Positions 19,595-30,026 of a stretch of 64,000 nt of DNA are shown in pieces. Source of the DNA: Streptomyces sp. DG2A-72 (GTDB taxonomy: Bacteria; Actinomycetota; Actinomycetes; Streptomycetales; Streptomycetaceae); contig NZ_JASTLC010000001.1 of assembly GCF_030499575.1 (NCBI RefSeq), positions 7,278,001 to 7,342,000 of the forward strand, given 5' to 3'. How positions within the stretch are numbered: the stretch's first letter is position 1; each line of letters opens with the position of its first letter. The notes under the pieces are model-generated. The model was not told where the DNA came from. It worked only from the letters and a program-made list of their open reading frames with translations, and did not search any database. Made by a program: the position numbers and the translations under genes.

Positions 19595-20509
19595 ATGGGA
19601 GCCCAGCTCCGGGTCTACAAGCGTCGCATCCGATCCGTCACCGCGACCAAGAAGATCACCAAGGCGATGGAGATGATCGCCGCCTCGCGCGTCGTCAAGG
19701 CGCAGCGCAAGGTGGTGGCGTCCACGCCGTACGCGCGGGAACTGACCCGCGCGGTCACGGCGGTCGGTACCGGCTCGAACACCAAGCACCCGCTGACCAC
19801 CCAGGCCGACACGGTCACCCGGTCCGCGGTGCTGCTCCTGACGAGCGACCGTGGTCTCGCCGGTGCCTTCAACTCCAACGCCATCAAGGCGGCGGAGCAG
19901 CTGACCGAGCGCCTGGAGCGCGAGGGCAAGCAGGTCGACGTCTACGTCGTCGGCCGGCGCGGTGTCGCCCACTACAACTTCCGTGAGCGCAAGATCACGG
20001 AGTCGTGGACCGGGTTCACGGACCAGCCGTCGTACGCGGACGCCAAGAAGATCGCGGCTCCGCTGATCGAGGCCATCGAGACGGAGACGGCTCAGGGCGG
20101 CGTGGACGAGCTCCACATCGTCTACACCGAGTTCGTGTCGATGATGACGCAGACGGCGCAGGACGCGCGCCTGCTGCCACTCAGCCTCGAAGAGGTCGCA
20201 CAGGAGGCGCCGAAGGGCGAGATCCTCCCCCTGTACGACTTCGAGCCCTCGGCGGAGGACGTCCTCGACGCCCTGCTGCCGCGCTACGTGGAAAGCCGTA
20301 TCTACAACGCGCTGCTCCAGTCGGCCGCTTCGAAGCACGCCGCCACCCGGCGCGCGATGAAGTCGGCCACCGACAACGCCGGCGACCTCATCGAGAACCT
20401 CACCCGGCTTGCCAACCAGGCCCGCCAGGCCGAAATCACCCAGGAAATCAGCGAGATCGTCGGAGGCGCGAGCGCCCTGGCCGACGCGACCGCGGGGAGT
20501 GACTACTAA
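19595..20509 (+). CDS. atpG: ATP synthase F1 subunit gamma
   Basis: Central rotor shaft. The 304-residue protein begins with the conserved coiled coil ([23 protein letters not shown], split here by length limits only in this note) and ends with the matching C-terminal helix ([20 protein letters not shown] and the [18 protein letters not shown] tail), the two halves of the shaft. The middle holds [12 protein letters not shown], the usual Rossmann-like part. ATG after AAGGAAGGGA. Its TAA is directly followed by the atpD ATG. Confidence 0.97.
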   Translation: MGAQLRVYKRRIRSVTATKKITKAMEMIAASRVVKAQRKVVASTPYARELTRAVTAVGTGSNTKHPLTTQADTVTRSAVLLLTSDRGLAGAFNSNAIKAAEQLTERLEREGKQVDVYVVGRRGVAHYNFRERKITESWTGFTDQPSYADAKKIAAPLIEAIETETAQGGVDELHIVYTEFVSMMTQTAQDARLLPLSLEEVAQEAPKGEILPLYDFEPSAEDVLDALLPRYVESRIYNALLQSAASKHAATRRAMKSATDNAGDLIENLTRLANQARQAEITQEISEIVGGASALADATAGSDY

Positions 20510-21946
<1,437 letters not shown>

Positions 21947-21958
21947 GCTCGCGCTCTT

Positions 21959-21993
21959 GACTGAGGGGGCGGGCGCGTCCCGCCCCCTCAGTC
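21959..21993 (+). terminator. Strong hairpin between atpD and atpC
   Basis: A perfect 15-bp stem, GACTGAGGGGGCGGG at 21959-21973 and its complement at 21979-21993 around CGCGT. It lies inside the operon and has no T-run; it could partially terminate transcription before atpC or define the 3' end of a processed mRNA. Confidence 0.6.
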
Positions 21994-22058
21994 ACGCCTA
22001 CTAGACTTGTACCCAACACCCGGCAACAAGAGCCGGGTGGTGACCCGAGGAGCCACCC

Positions 22059-22430
22059 TTGGCTGCTGAGCTGCACGTCGCGCTGGTCGCGGCCGACCGA
22101 GAGGTCTGGTCCGGCGAGGCCACCCTGGTCGTCGCGCGCACCACGTCCGGCGACATCGGCGTCATGCCCGGTCACCAGCCGCTGCTCGGTGTGCTGGAGT
22201 CGGGCCCGGTGACCATCCGTACGAGTGATGGTGGGACGGTCGTCGCCGCGGTGCACGGCGGTTTCATCTCGTTCGCGGACAACAAGCTGTCGCTGCTGGC
22301 CGAGATCGCCGAGCTGTCGGACGAGATCGATGTCCAGCGCGCCGAGCGGGAGCTCGAACGCGCGAAGGCGGAGGGCGATGCCACCGCCGAGCGGCGCGCG
22401 GACGTACGACTGCGTGCGGCGGCGGGCTGA
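22059..22430 (+). CDS. atpC: ATP synthase F1 subunit epsilon
   Basis: Small regulatory subunit on the rotor that can inhibit ATP hydrolysis. 123 residues; the N-terminal beta-sandwich shows MPGHQPLLGVLESGPVTI, and the C-terminal helical part is rich in Arg/Glu (AERELERAKAEGDATAERR). TTG start preceded by GAGGAG at 22047-22052. The strong hairpin upstream suggests its level may be set separately from atpD. A long hairpin with a T-run closes the operon downstream. Confidence 0.95.
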   Translation: MAAELHVALVAADREVWSGEATLVVARTTSGDIGVMPGHQPLLGVLESGPVTIRTSDGGTVVAAVHGGFISFADNKLSLLAEIAELSDEIDVQRAERELERAKAEGDATAERRADVRLRAAAG

Positions 22431-22455
22431 CACTGCTCACCGTGTGATGACGTCA

Positions 22456-22521
22456 CTCAGCCGCGGCTGGAACCGGAGCGATCCGGTACCAGCCGCGGCT
22501 GAGGCGAATATGGGTGTTTTT
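22456..22521 (+). terminator. Terminator of the atp operon
   Basis: CTCAGCCGCGGCTGG (22456-22470) pairs perfectly with 22489-22503; the loop contains a second CCGGA/TCCGG stem, and a run of six T follows at about 22516-22521. Confidence 0.8.
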
Positions 22522-22559
22522 TCCATTCCGTTACCGAGGAGACGAGGAGGTCGGTGCCG

Positions 22560-23006
22560 ATGGTCCTCGCTCTGACTGTGTGCGGAATTGTCGTCGCCCT
22601 CGTGGTGGTGGGGCTGTTCGTCTTCGGCCTGCGCCGCAGGCTCATCCAGCGCTCCGGCGGCACCTTCGACTGCTCCCTGCGCTGGGACGTCCCGGAGAAG
22701 ACCGACACCAGCGGCAAGGGCTGGAGCTACGGCGTCGCCCGCTACAACGGCGACCGCGTCGAGTGGTACCGCGTCTTCTCCTACGCCTACCGCCCCCGCC
22801 GCATCCTGGAGCGCGCCGCGATCGAGGTCGCCGGCCGCCGCCTTCCCGAGGGCGAGGAGGAGCTGGCGCTGCTCTCCGACGCGGTGATCCTCACCTGTCT
22901 GCACCGGGGCACGCGCCTGGAACTCGCAATGAGCGAAGACGCGCTGACCGGTTTTCTCGCGTGGCTTGAGGCGGCCCCGCCCGGTCAGCGCGTCAACGTC
23001 GCTTAG
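22560..23006 (+). CDS. DUF2550 family membrane-anchored protein
   Basis: 148 residues with one N-terminal membrane helix (about residues 3-24) and a cytoplasmic basic domain containing SGGTFDCSLRW, GKGWSYGVARYNGD and WYRVFSYAYRPRR, which match the actinobacterial DUF2550 family. The ATG at 22560 has GAGGAGG at 22544-22550; a GTG six bases earlier is too close to it. The family usually sits directly downstream of the atp operon in streptomycetes (my recollection). Function is not known. It ends five bases from the convergent chitinase gene. Confidence 0.85.
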   Translation: MVLALTVCGIVVALVVVGLFVFGLRRRLIQRSGGTFDCSLRWDVPEKTDTSGKGWSYGVARYNGDRVEWYRVFSYAYRPRRILERAAIEVAGRRLPEGEEELALLSDAVILTCLHRGTRLELAMSEDALTGFLAWLEAAPPGQRVNVA

Positions 23007-23011
23007 CGGTC

Positions 23012-24835
<1,824 letters not shown>

Positions 24836-24895
24836 CGTGCGCCTCCTCAGGGGGTGTTGGGGGCGGGACTGAGCCTTCACGCCCACGGTGCCGCG

Positions 24896-24937
24896 AGAAT
24901 AGAAAGGTCTGGACCATAGGTCAATAGGTCCAGACCA
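24896..24937 (-). promoter_or_regulatory. chiC promoter with overlapping 12-bp direct repeats
   Basis: On the minus strand, TTGACC (24919-24924) and TATTCT (24896-24901) form a sigma-70-type promoter with an exact 17-base spacer. TGGTCCAGACCT (24905-24916) and TGGTCTGGACCT (24926-24937) are the direct repeats typical of Streptomyces chitinase promoters and overlap the promoter. They also resemble the DasR box (ACTGGTCTAGACCACT). GlcNAc-responsive repression is the expected logic. Confidence 0.85.
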
Positions 24938-24987
24938 GTTGCTCTTGAACGGCTCTTGAACGGCTCTTGAGCGGCGACCGGGTCCCG

Positions 24988-25629
24988 CTAGATCCCCAAC
25001 TCCTGTGCCAGCACCGCCGCTTGCACCCGGCTGCGCAGCTCCAGCTTCCCCAGCAGCCTGCTGACGTGCGTCTTCACGGTCGCCTCCGCCATGTCGAGGC
25101 GGCTTGCGATCTCGGCGTTCGACAGCCCGTCGCCGAGACAGGACAGCACCTCGCGCTCGCGCCGGGTGAGTGTGTCCAGCGCCGCCGGTTCGGGCTTCGG
25201 CTCCCGTGCGGGGCGGGCGGCGAACTCGGCGATCAGGCGCCGGGTGACGGCTGGGGCGACGATGCCCTCGCCGCGCGCGACCGTCCGTACCGCTTCCAGC
25301 AGATCCTTCGCGTCCGTGTTCTTGAGCAGGAAGCCGGACGCACCCGCCCGCAACGCCCCGAAGACATACTCGTCGAGGTCGAAGGTGGTCAGGACCAGCA
25401 CATCCGCCAGCCCTTCCGCGACGACCTGCCGGGTCGCCGACACCCCGTCCAGGCGCGGCATCTGAACGTCCATCAGCACCAGGTCCGGCCGCAGTTCACG
25501 GGCCCGCGCCACCGCCTGCTCGCCGTCCGCCGCCTCGCCGACCACCTCGATGTCGGACGCGCTGCGCAGGATGAGGACGAGACCGGCGCGGACGGCGGAC
25601 TGGTCCTCGGCGACGAGCACACGGATCAT
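24988..25629 (-). CDS. chiR: NarL/FixJ-type response regulator (ChiR-like)
   Basis: 213 residues: receiver domain with the phospho-acceptor Asp54 in LVLMDVQMPRLDG and Lys in FLLKNTDAKDL, then a LuxR-type HTH (LTRREREVLSCLGDGLSNAE, AEATVKTHVSRLLGKL). Its ATG overlaps the kinase stop codon, so the pair is translationally coupled. It lies upstream of chiC on the same strand and is separated from it by about 150 bases containing the chiC promoter. In S. coelicolor the corresponding pair activates chiC in response to chitin (recalled). Confidence 0.92.
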   Translation of the reverse strand: MIRVLVAEDQSAVRAGLVLILRSASDIEVVGEAADGEQAVARARELRPDLVLMDVQMPRLDGVSATRQVVAEGLADVLVLTTFDLDEYVFGALRAGASGFLLKNTDAKDLLEAVRTVARGEGIVAPAVTRRLIAEFAARPAREPKPEPAALDTLTRREREVLSCLGDGLSNAEIASRLDMAEATVKTHVSRLLGKLELRSRVQAAVLAQELGI

Positions 25630-26822
25630 TCGGGCTCTCCTTGCGGATGGTCGGTGACGGGGAGGGTGGCGCGTACGGCCCAGATCTTGCCGTCCGCGGA
25701 GTCCTCGGGGCCCGCCTCGAACGTGCCGTCGAGCAGGGCCGTCCGCTCCCGCATGCCGACGAGTCCGGCGCCGGAGCCGGGAGCACGGGGGCCGTCCTGC
25801 CGGCCGTACGGGCTGATCACGGCGATCGCCAGCGAACCGTCCCGCTGCTGCAGGGTGACCGTGACCCGGCCGGGCCCGGCGTGCTTGAGGGCGTTGGTCA
25901 GGCACTCCTGGACGATGCGGTACGCCGCCAGCTCCACCGGGGCGGGGAGGGAGTCGGCGTGCTCGGTGTCGAGGCCGACGTCGAGGCCGTTGGCGCGGGC
26001 GCCCTCGACCAGCGCGCCGAGCCCGTCGAGCGTCGGGGCCGCGGCGGGTTCCAGGTCGCCGCTGTCGTCGCGCAGGATGCCGATCAGCCGCCGCATCTCG
26101 GCGAGTCCCTCGACGCTGTTCTCGCGGGTGACGGCCAGGGCGTCCTTGGTGGTCTTCGGGTCGTCCAGGGAGAGCGCGGCGGTGGAGTGGATGGCGATCG
26201 CGGAGAGATGGTTGGCGACCATGTCGTGCAGCTCGCGGGCCATCCGGGCGCGCTCGGCGGTGATCGCCTGGGTGCGGTCCATCTCGGCGAGCAGCGCGGT
26301 CTGCTCGGCACGCAGCCGGGCGGCCTCGGCGGCGTCGCGGTGGTTGCGGACGATCCAGCCGGTGGCGGCGGGGGTGACGGCCACCAGCCCGAGGAACACG
26401 CCGACCAGCAGCGCCTCCGGCTTGCGCCAGGCGGCGAGGGGCACCACCGTCCCGACCACGGTCATCACCCCGGTGATCCACAGCACGCGGCGGGCGGCGA
26501 CGGGCGGGCTGTACAGGACGGCCGCGTAGACCAGGTCCGTGAACATCACCACGGTGACCAGGTCGCCCTGGGTGATGGTGTCGACGGTGAGCGCGGCGAC
26601 GCCGATCAGCAGGCCCGTACGGGGACGGGTGTGGCGCAGCAGCTCGCAGCCCGCCATCACGGTGAGCGGCACCAGGATGGGCCAGCGTCCGTCCCAGAGG
26701 ACGATCGGATCCCTGGGCCCCCGGGTGCCTAGGCCCACGCTCCAGATCAGCAGCCCGCCGAGCAGACCTGCGCAGGCGATGCGCACGTCGTCCGGGTGCG
26801 GGCGGGGGAGCGGGGCGGCCAT
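25626..26822 (-). CDS. chiS: Sensor histidine kinase, HisKA_3 family (ChiS-like)
   Basis: About 398 residues: an N-terminal region with five or six membrane helices and short loops (no large extracytoplasmic domain), then the dimerisation helix with His199 in MARELHDMVANHLSAIA and a degenerate-spaced HATPase domain (LAAYRIVQECLTNALKHAG, GSGAGLVGMRERTALLDG). The partner is the response regulator overlapping its stop. Start choice is uncertain: the ATG at 26822 follows GGATGGAG closely, whereas an ATG at 26885 would add 21 residues that look unrelated to the family. Confidence 0.88.
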   Translation of the reverse strand: MAAPLPRPHPDDVRIACAGLLGGLLIWSVGLGTRGPRDPIVLWDGRWPILVPLTVMAGCELLRHTRPRTGLLIGVAALTVDTITQGDLVTVVMFTDLVYAAVLYSPPVAARRVLWITGVMTVVGTVVPLAAWRKPEALLVGVFLGLVAVTPAATGWIVRNHRDAAEAARLRAEQTALLAEMDRTQAITAERARMARELHDMVANHLSAIAIHSTAALSLDDPKTTKDALAVTRENSVEGLAEMRRLIGILRDDSGDLEPAAAPTLDGLGALVEGARANGLDVGLDTEHADSLPAPVELAAYRIVQECLTNALKHAGPGRVTVTLQQRDGSLAIAVISPYGRQDGPRAPGSGAGLVGMRERTALLDGTFEAGPEDSADGKIWAVRATLPVTDHPQGEPE

Positions 26823-26974
26823 GACTCCATCCAACAGGGCGCCGCGCTCCGGCGCCTGATCCCCGGGAACGGTCCGGCACTGCATCTTTCGATGTACGGG
26901 CAGTTCGTCACCGACGACGACGAAACGGCTCCGGCCCGCCGGGAGCCTTGAAGGGTGACCGAAAGGAGTGAGCA

Positions 26975-27613
26975 GTGGTCGTCGCGTTGATCATCGCCTG
27001 TGAGGTCGGGTTCTGGGTGCTCCTAGCACTGGGCCTGTCCGTCCGCTATCTGCTGAAGTGGCGCCGTACGAGCGTGGTGCTGCTGTTGTGCGAGCCCGTG
27101 CTGGAGCTGGTCCTGTTCGTCGTGACGGCGATCGACCTGAAGAACGGCGCCGAGCCCAGCTGGCAACACGGACTGGCGGCGCTCTACATCGGCTACACCG
27201 TCGCGTTCGGCCACTACACGATCCGCTGGCTCGACGGCCACGCCGCCCATCGCCTGGGCGGCGGCCCGCCCCCGCAGAAGCCGCCGCGCTACGGCCGCGC
27301 CCGCGCCCGGCACGAGGCGAAGCTGTGGCTGCGGGCGGTGTTCGGCGGCGCGGTGGCGCTGGCACTCCTCCAACTCGCCGTCTGGTACGTCGGCGACTCC
27401 GGGGACGTCAGCTCCCTGCGCAGCTTCCAGTGGGTGGCCGTGCGGACGATCGGCATCTACGGCGTGATCGCCCTGTCCTACACGGTCTTCCCGCGCAAGG
27501 CCCCCGCCGACGAGCCGTCAGCGCTCCCCGCCCGGGACCCACAGCACGTCCCCGACGTCCTTGTTGGCCGTCCTGGCAAGGATGCTGCATCTCCCGGGGG
27601 ACACTGCAGCTGA
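26975..27613 (+). CDS. Conserved membrane protein of unknown function
   Basis: 212 residues with about five hydrophobic helices (starting near residues 3, 34, 66, 121 and 151) and a basic cytoplasmic loop (GGGPPPQKPPRYGRARARHE). I do not recognise a named family. GTG start with AAGGAG upstream. Odd feature: the last 30-odd residues, after PRKAPADEP, are encoded antisense to a broken copy of the end of the cobalamin adenosyltransferase gene. This C-terminus is therefore probably not ancestral, and the original stop may have been lost. Confidence 0.65.
   Translation: MVVALIIACEVGFWVLLALGLSVRYLLKWRRTSVVLLLCEPVLELVLFVVTAIDLKNGAEPSWQHGLAALYIGYTVAFGHYTIRWLDGHAAHRLGGGPPPQKPPRYGRARARHEAKLWLRAVFGGAVALALLQLAVWYVGDSGDVSSLRSFQWVAVRTIGIYGVIALSYTVFPRKAPADEPSALPARDPQHVPDVLVGRPGKDAASPGGHCS
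27512..27583 (-). pseudogene. Remnant of a second cobalamin adenosyltransferase 3' end
   Basis: Read on the minus strand, this stretch encodes ILARTANKDVGDVLWVPGGE-R followed by TGA, identical at 19 of 21 residues to the real C-terminus of the adjacent gene (ILARTANKGAGDVLWVPGGE-R). By eye about 49 of 63 bases match the homologous end at 27660-27722. Nothing upstream of it continues the gene, so only the tail is left. It overlaps the 3' end of the membrane-protein gene on the other strand. Confidence 0.75.
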
Positions 27614-27658
27614 TTGCCGCTGCGCGGCGGGCCGGACCCCCGGCCGGAGGGCGTTTCC

Positions 27659-28231
27659 TCAGCGTTCGCCGCCGGGGACCCACAAGACGTCTCCCGCGCC
27701 CTTGTTCGCGGTCCGCGCCAGGATGAACAGTAGGTCCGACAGCCGGTTGAGGTAGGTCGCGGTCAGCGGGTTCATCACCTCACCGTGCACCTCCAGCGCG
27801 GCCCACGTCGACCGCTCCGCCCGGCGTACGACCGTGCAGGCCTGGTGGAGCAGGGCCGCGCCCGGGGTGCCGCCGGGCAGGATGAAGGACCGCAGCTTCT
27901 CCAGCCGCTCGTTGAAGCGGTCGCAGTCCGCCTCCAGCTTGTCGATGTAGAACTGCTCGACCCTGAGCGGCGGGAACTCGGGCTTCTCCACCACCGGCGT
28001 CGACAGGTCCGCACCCACGTCGAACAGGTCGTTCTGCACGCGGGTGAGGACCTTGACGATCTCCTCGTCCAGACCGCCCAGCGCGATCGCCGTCCCGATC
28101 ACCGCGTTCGCCTCATTGGCGTCCGCGTACGCCGAGATCCGCAGATCCGTCTTGGCGACCCGGCTCATGTCACCGAGGGCGGTGGTGCCCTGGTCGCCGG
28201 TCCTGGTGTAGATGCGCGTCAGATTGACCAT
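27659..28231 (-). CDS. PduO-type cob(I)yrinic acid a,c-diamide / cobalamin adenosyltransferase
   Basis: Transfers the adenosyl group of ATP to cob(I)alamin, giving coenzyme B12. 190 residues from the ATG at 28231: RIYTRTGDQGTTALGDMSRV is the N-terminal ATP-binding signature, RVQNDLFDVGADLSTP the middle motif, and RRAERS(T)WAAL with the NRLSDLLFILARTAN tail the last. A TTG nine bases upstream is better placed relative to GAGGA, so the true start may be 28240. Isobutyryl-CoA mutase at the right end of the window is an obvious user of its product. A duplicated fragment of its 3' end lies 75 bases downstream. Confidence 0.93.
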   Translation of the reverse strand: MVNLTRIYTRTGDQGTTALGDMSRVAKTDLRISAYADANEANAVIGTAIALGGLDEEIVKVLTRVQNDLFDVGADLSTPVVEKPEFPPLRVEQFYIDKLEADCDRFNERLEKLRSFILPGGTPGAALLHQACTVVRRAERSTWAALEVHGEVMNPLTATYLNRLSDLLFILARTANKGAGDVLWVPGGER

Positions 28232-28445
28232 GTGACCCAATCTAGATCCTCGTCAGTTGGTCCACGAGGCGCCAACCGGCGGGAAACCGCAAGGAATCAG
28301 CGCTTCATCACCAAGGTGACGACTGTCTCAGGCCATGAGACGTGACACGCATTACTAAGAAGGTCACATAGCCCCTCACTGCCGCTAGGGTCCGCCGGAG
28401 AAGCACAAATAAACAGGCTGTAAGCGTTCACAGGGGAGTCGCACA

Positions 28446-29294
28446 GTGGCACGGAAGCTTGCCGTCATCGGCGCCGGCTTGATGGGTTCCGGTATCGCCC
28501 AGGTCTCCGCGCAGGCGGGCTGGGACGTCGTTCTGCGCGACGTCACCGATGAGGCGCTGAAGCGGGGCACCGACGGGATCAAGGCGTCGTACGACAAGTT
28601 CGTGAGCAAGGGCAAGCTGGAGGCGCACGACGCCGACGCGGCCCTCGCCCGGATCACCGCGACCACCGATCTGGACGCCGCCGCGGACGCGGACATCGTC
28701 GTCGAGGCCGTCTTCGAGAAGCTGGAAGTCAAGCACGAGATCTTCCGTGCGCTCGACAAGCTGGTGAAGGACGATGCCGTCCTCGCCTCCAACACCTCCG
28801 CCATCCCGATCACCAAGATCGCGGCCGTGACGGAGCGCCCGGAGCGGGTCGTCGGTACGCACTTCTTCTCGCCGGTGCCGATGATGCAGCTGTGCGAGCT
28901 GGTCCGCGGCTACAAGACGAGCGACGAAACCCTCGCCACCGCACGGGAGTTCGCCGAGTCCGTCGGCAAGACCTGCATCGTCGTCAATCGCGACGTCGCC
29001 GGGTTCGTGACCACCCGTCTGATCTCCGCCCTCGTCGTCGAGGCCGCGAAGTTGTACGAGTCGGGCGTCGCGACCGCCGAGGACATCGACCTCGCCTGCA
29101 AGCTGGGCTTCGGCCACGCGATGGGACCGCTGGCCACCGCCGACCTGACGGGCGTCGACATCCTGCTGCACGCCACCAGCAACATCTACACCGAGTCCCA
29201 GGACGAGAAGTTCGCCCCGCCCGAGCTCATGCGCCGGATGGTTGACGCCGGTGACATCGGGCGCAAGAGCGGGCAGGGCTTCTACAAGCACTGA
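28446..29294 (+). CDS. 3-hydroxybutyryl-CoA dehydrogenase
   Basis: NAD(P)-dependent oxidoreductase interconverting acetoacetyl-CoA and 3-hydroxybutyryl-CoA. 282 residues: N-terminal Rossmann fold with GAGLMGSGIAQVSAQAGW, then the catalytic region ERVVGTHFFSPVPMMQL (catalytic His), NRDVAGFVTTRLI, and the C-terminal helical domain ending GDIGRKSGQGFYKH. The stand-alone form without a hydratase domain is the FadB2/Hbd type. GTG start after AGGGGAG. The 214-base leader, divergent from the adenosyltransferase, is A/T-richer and probably holds promoters for both genes. Confidence 0.95.
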   Translation: MARKLAVIGAGLMGSGIAQVSAQAGWDVVLRDVTDEALKRGTDGIKASYDKFVSKGKLEAHDADAALARITATTDLDAAADADIVVEAVFEKLEVKHEIFRALDKLVKDDAVLASNTSAIPITKIAAVTERPERVVGTHFFSPVPMMQLCELVRGYKTSDETLATAREFAESVGKTCIVVNRDVAGFVTTRLISALVVEAAKLYESGVATAEDIDLACKLGFGHAMGPLATADLTGVDILLHATSNIYTESQDEKFAPPELMRRMVDAGDIGRKSGQGFYKH

Positions 29295-29360
29295 AACCGC
29301 ACATGCCCCTGGAGCATCACTCCGTGGGGTGAATTCGGTATCGGTTCGCTTACAGATGGC

Positions 29361-29391
29361 AACCTCTGACCACTTCACACAGTCAGAGGTT
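29361..29391. promoter_or_regulatory. 10-bp inverted repeat upstream of the STAS gene
   Basis: AACCTCTGAC (29361-29370) and GTCAGAGGTT (29382-29391) are perfect complements around 11 bases. No T-run follows. It could be a terminator for the dehydrogenase gene or an operator for the STAS gene. Confidence 0.45.
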
Positions 29392-29444
29392 GCATCACCG
29401 GGCATCACCACGCGGAGACATCAGACGCACCACGGGGAGCGCAT

Positions 29445-29768
29445 ATGTTCATCAGGGGCGACCACGCCGAGCTGGTCGTCGGGGGCCGCCTCGACGTCCG
29501 CAGCGCGGCGGACGCCCGTACGGTCCTGCACTCGGCCGTCGACGACGGAGTCGGCGATCTGGTACTGGACCTGTCCGAGCTGGACTCCTGGGACGCCACC
29601 GGACTCGGTGTGATCATGGGGGCCCACCGACGGGCCGGCCGCTGCGGCCGGCGCCTGGTGCTGCGCGACGTACCGCCGCAGATGCAGCGCCTGCTGGTGG
29701 CGACCCGGCTGCACCGGATCCTGGCGATCGAAGGCGGCATTGGGGTGGAGTCGCTGCCCCGCGTGTGA
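29445..29768 (+). CDS. STAS-domain anti-anti-sigma factor
   Basis: 107-residue single STAS domain of the SpoIIAA/RsbV type, which binds anti-sigma kinases when unphosphorylated and releases the sigma factor. The phospho-site region is DSWDATGLGVIMGAHRRA, where Thr takes the place of the Ser usual in SpoIIAA, as in several streptomycete members. ATG after GGGGAG. No anti-sigma kinase or sigma factor lies beside it in this window, so its partner is elsewhere. The next gene on the strand is the large P-loop protein. Confidence 0.88.
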   Translation: MFIRGDHAELVVGGRLDVRSAADARTVLHSAVDDGVGDLVLDLSELDSWDATGLGVIMGAHRRAGRCGRRLVLRDVPPQMQRLLVATRLHRILAIEGGIGVESLPRV

Positions 29769-30026
29769 CACCCGGCGCGAGTGGGACGCCACGGGTCGGA
29801 CGTTCCGGTTGCGAAACGCACGACGCGCACAATCCTCACGAGACTGCGACGTCTCGGACGGCGCGGTACCCCGGGCTGTCGTAGATACTGTGCGAAGGTT
29901 TAAGGTTCGGTCGCCCGCTGCCAGACATCCCTTCGAGCGGGCCCGGACCAGAAGCGACAGCGCGGTGTGCAACAGGCCGGGAGGGGCCGGTGCCGGCACA
30001 CGACGCTTTTGGGGGGCTTGGAACCT

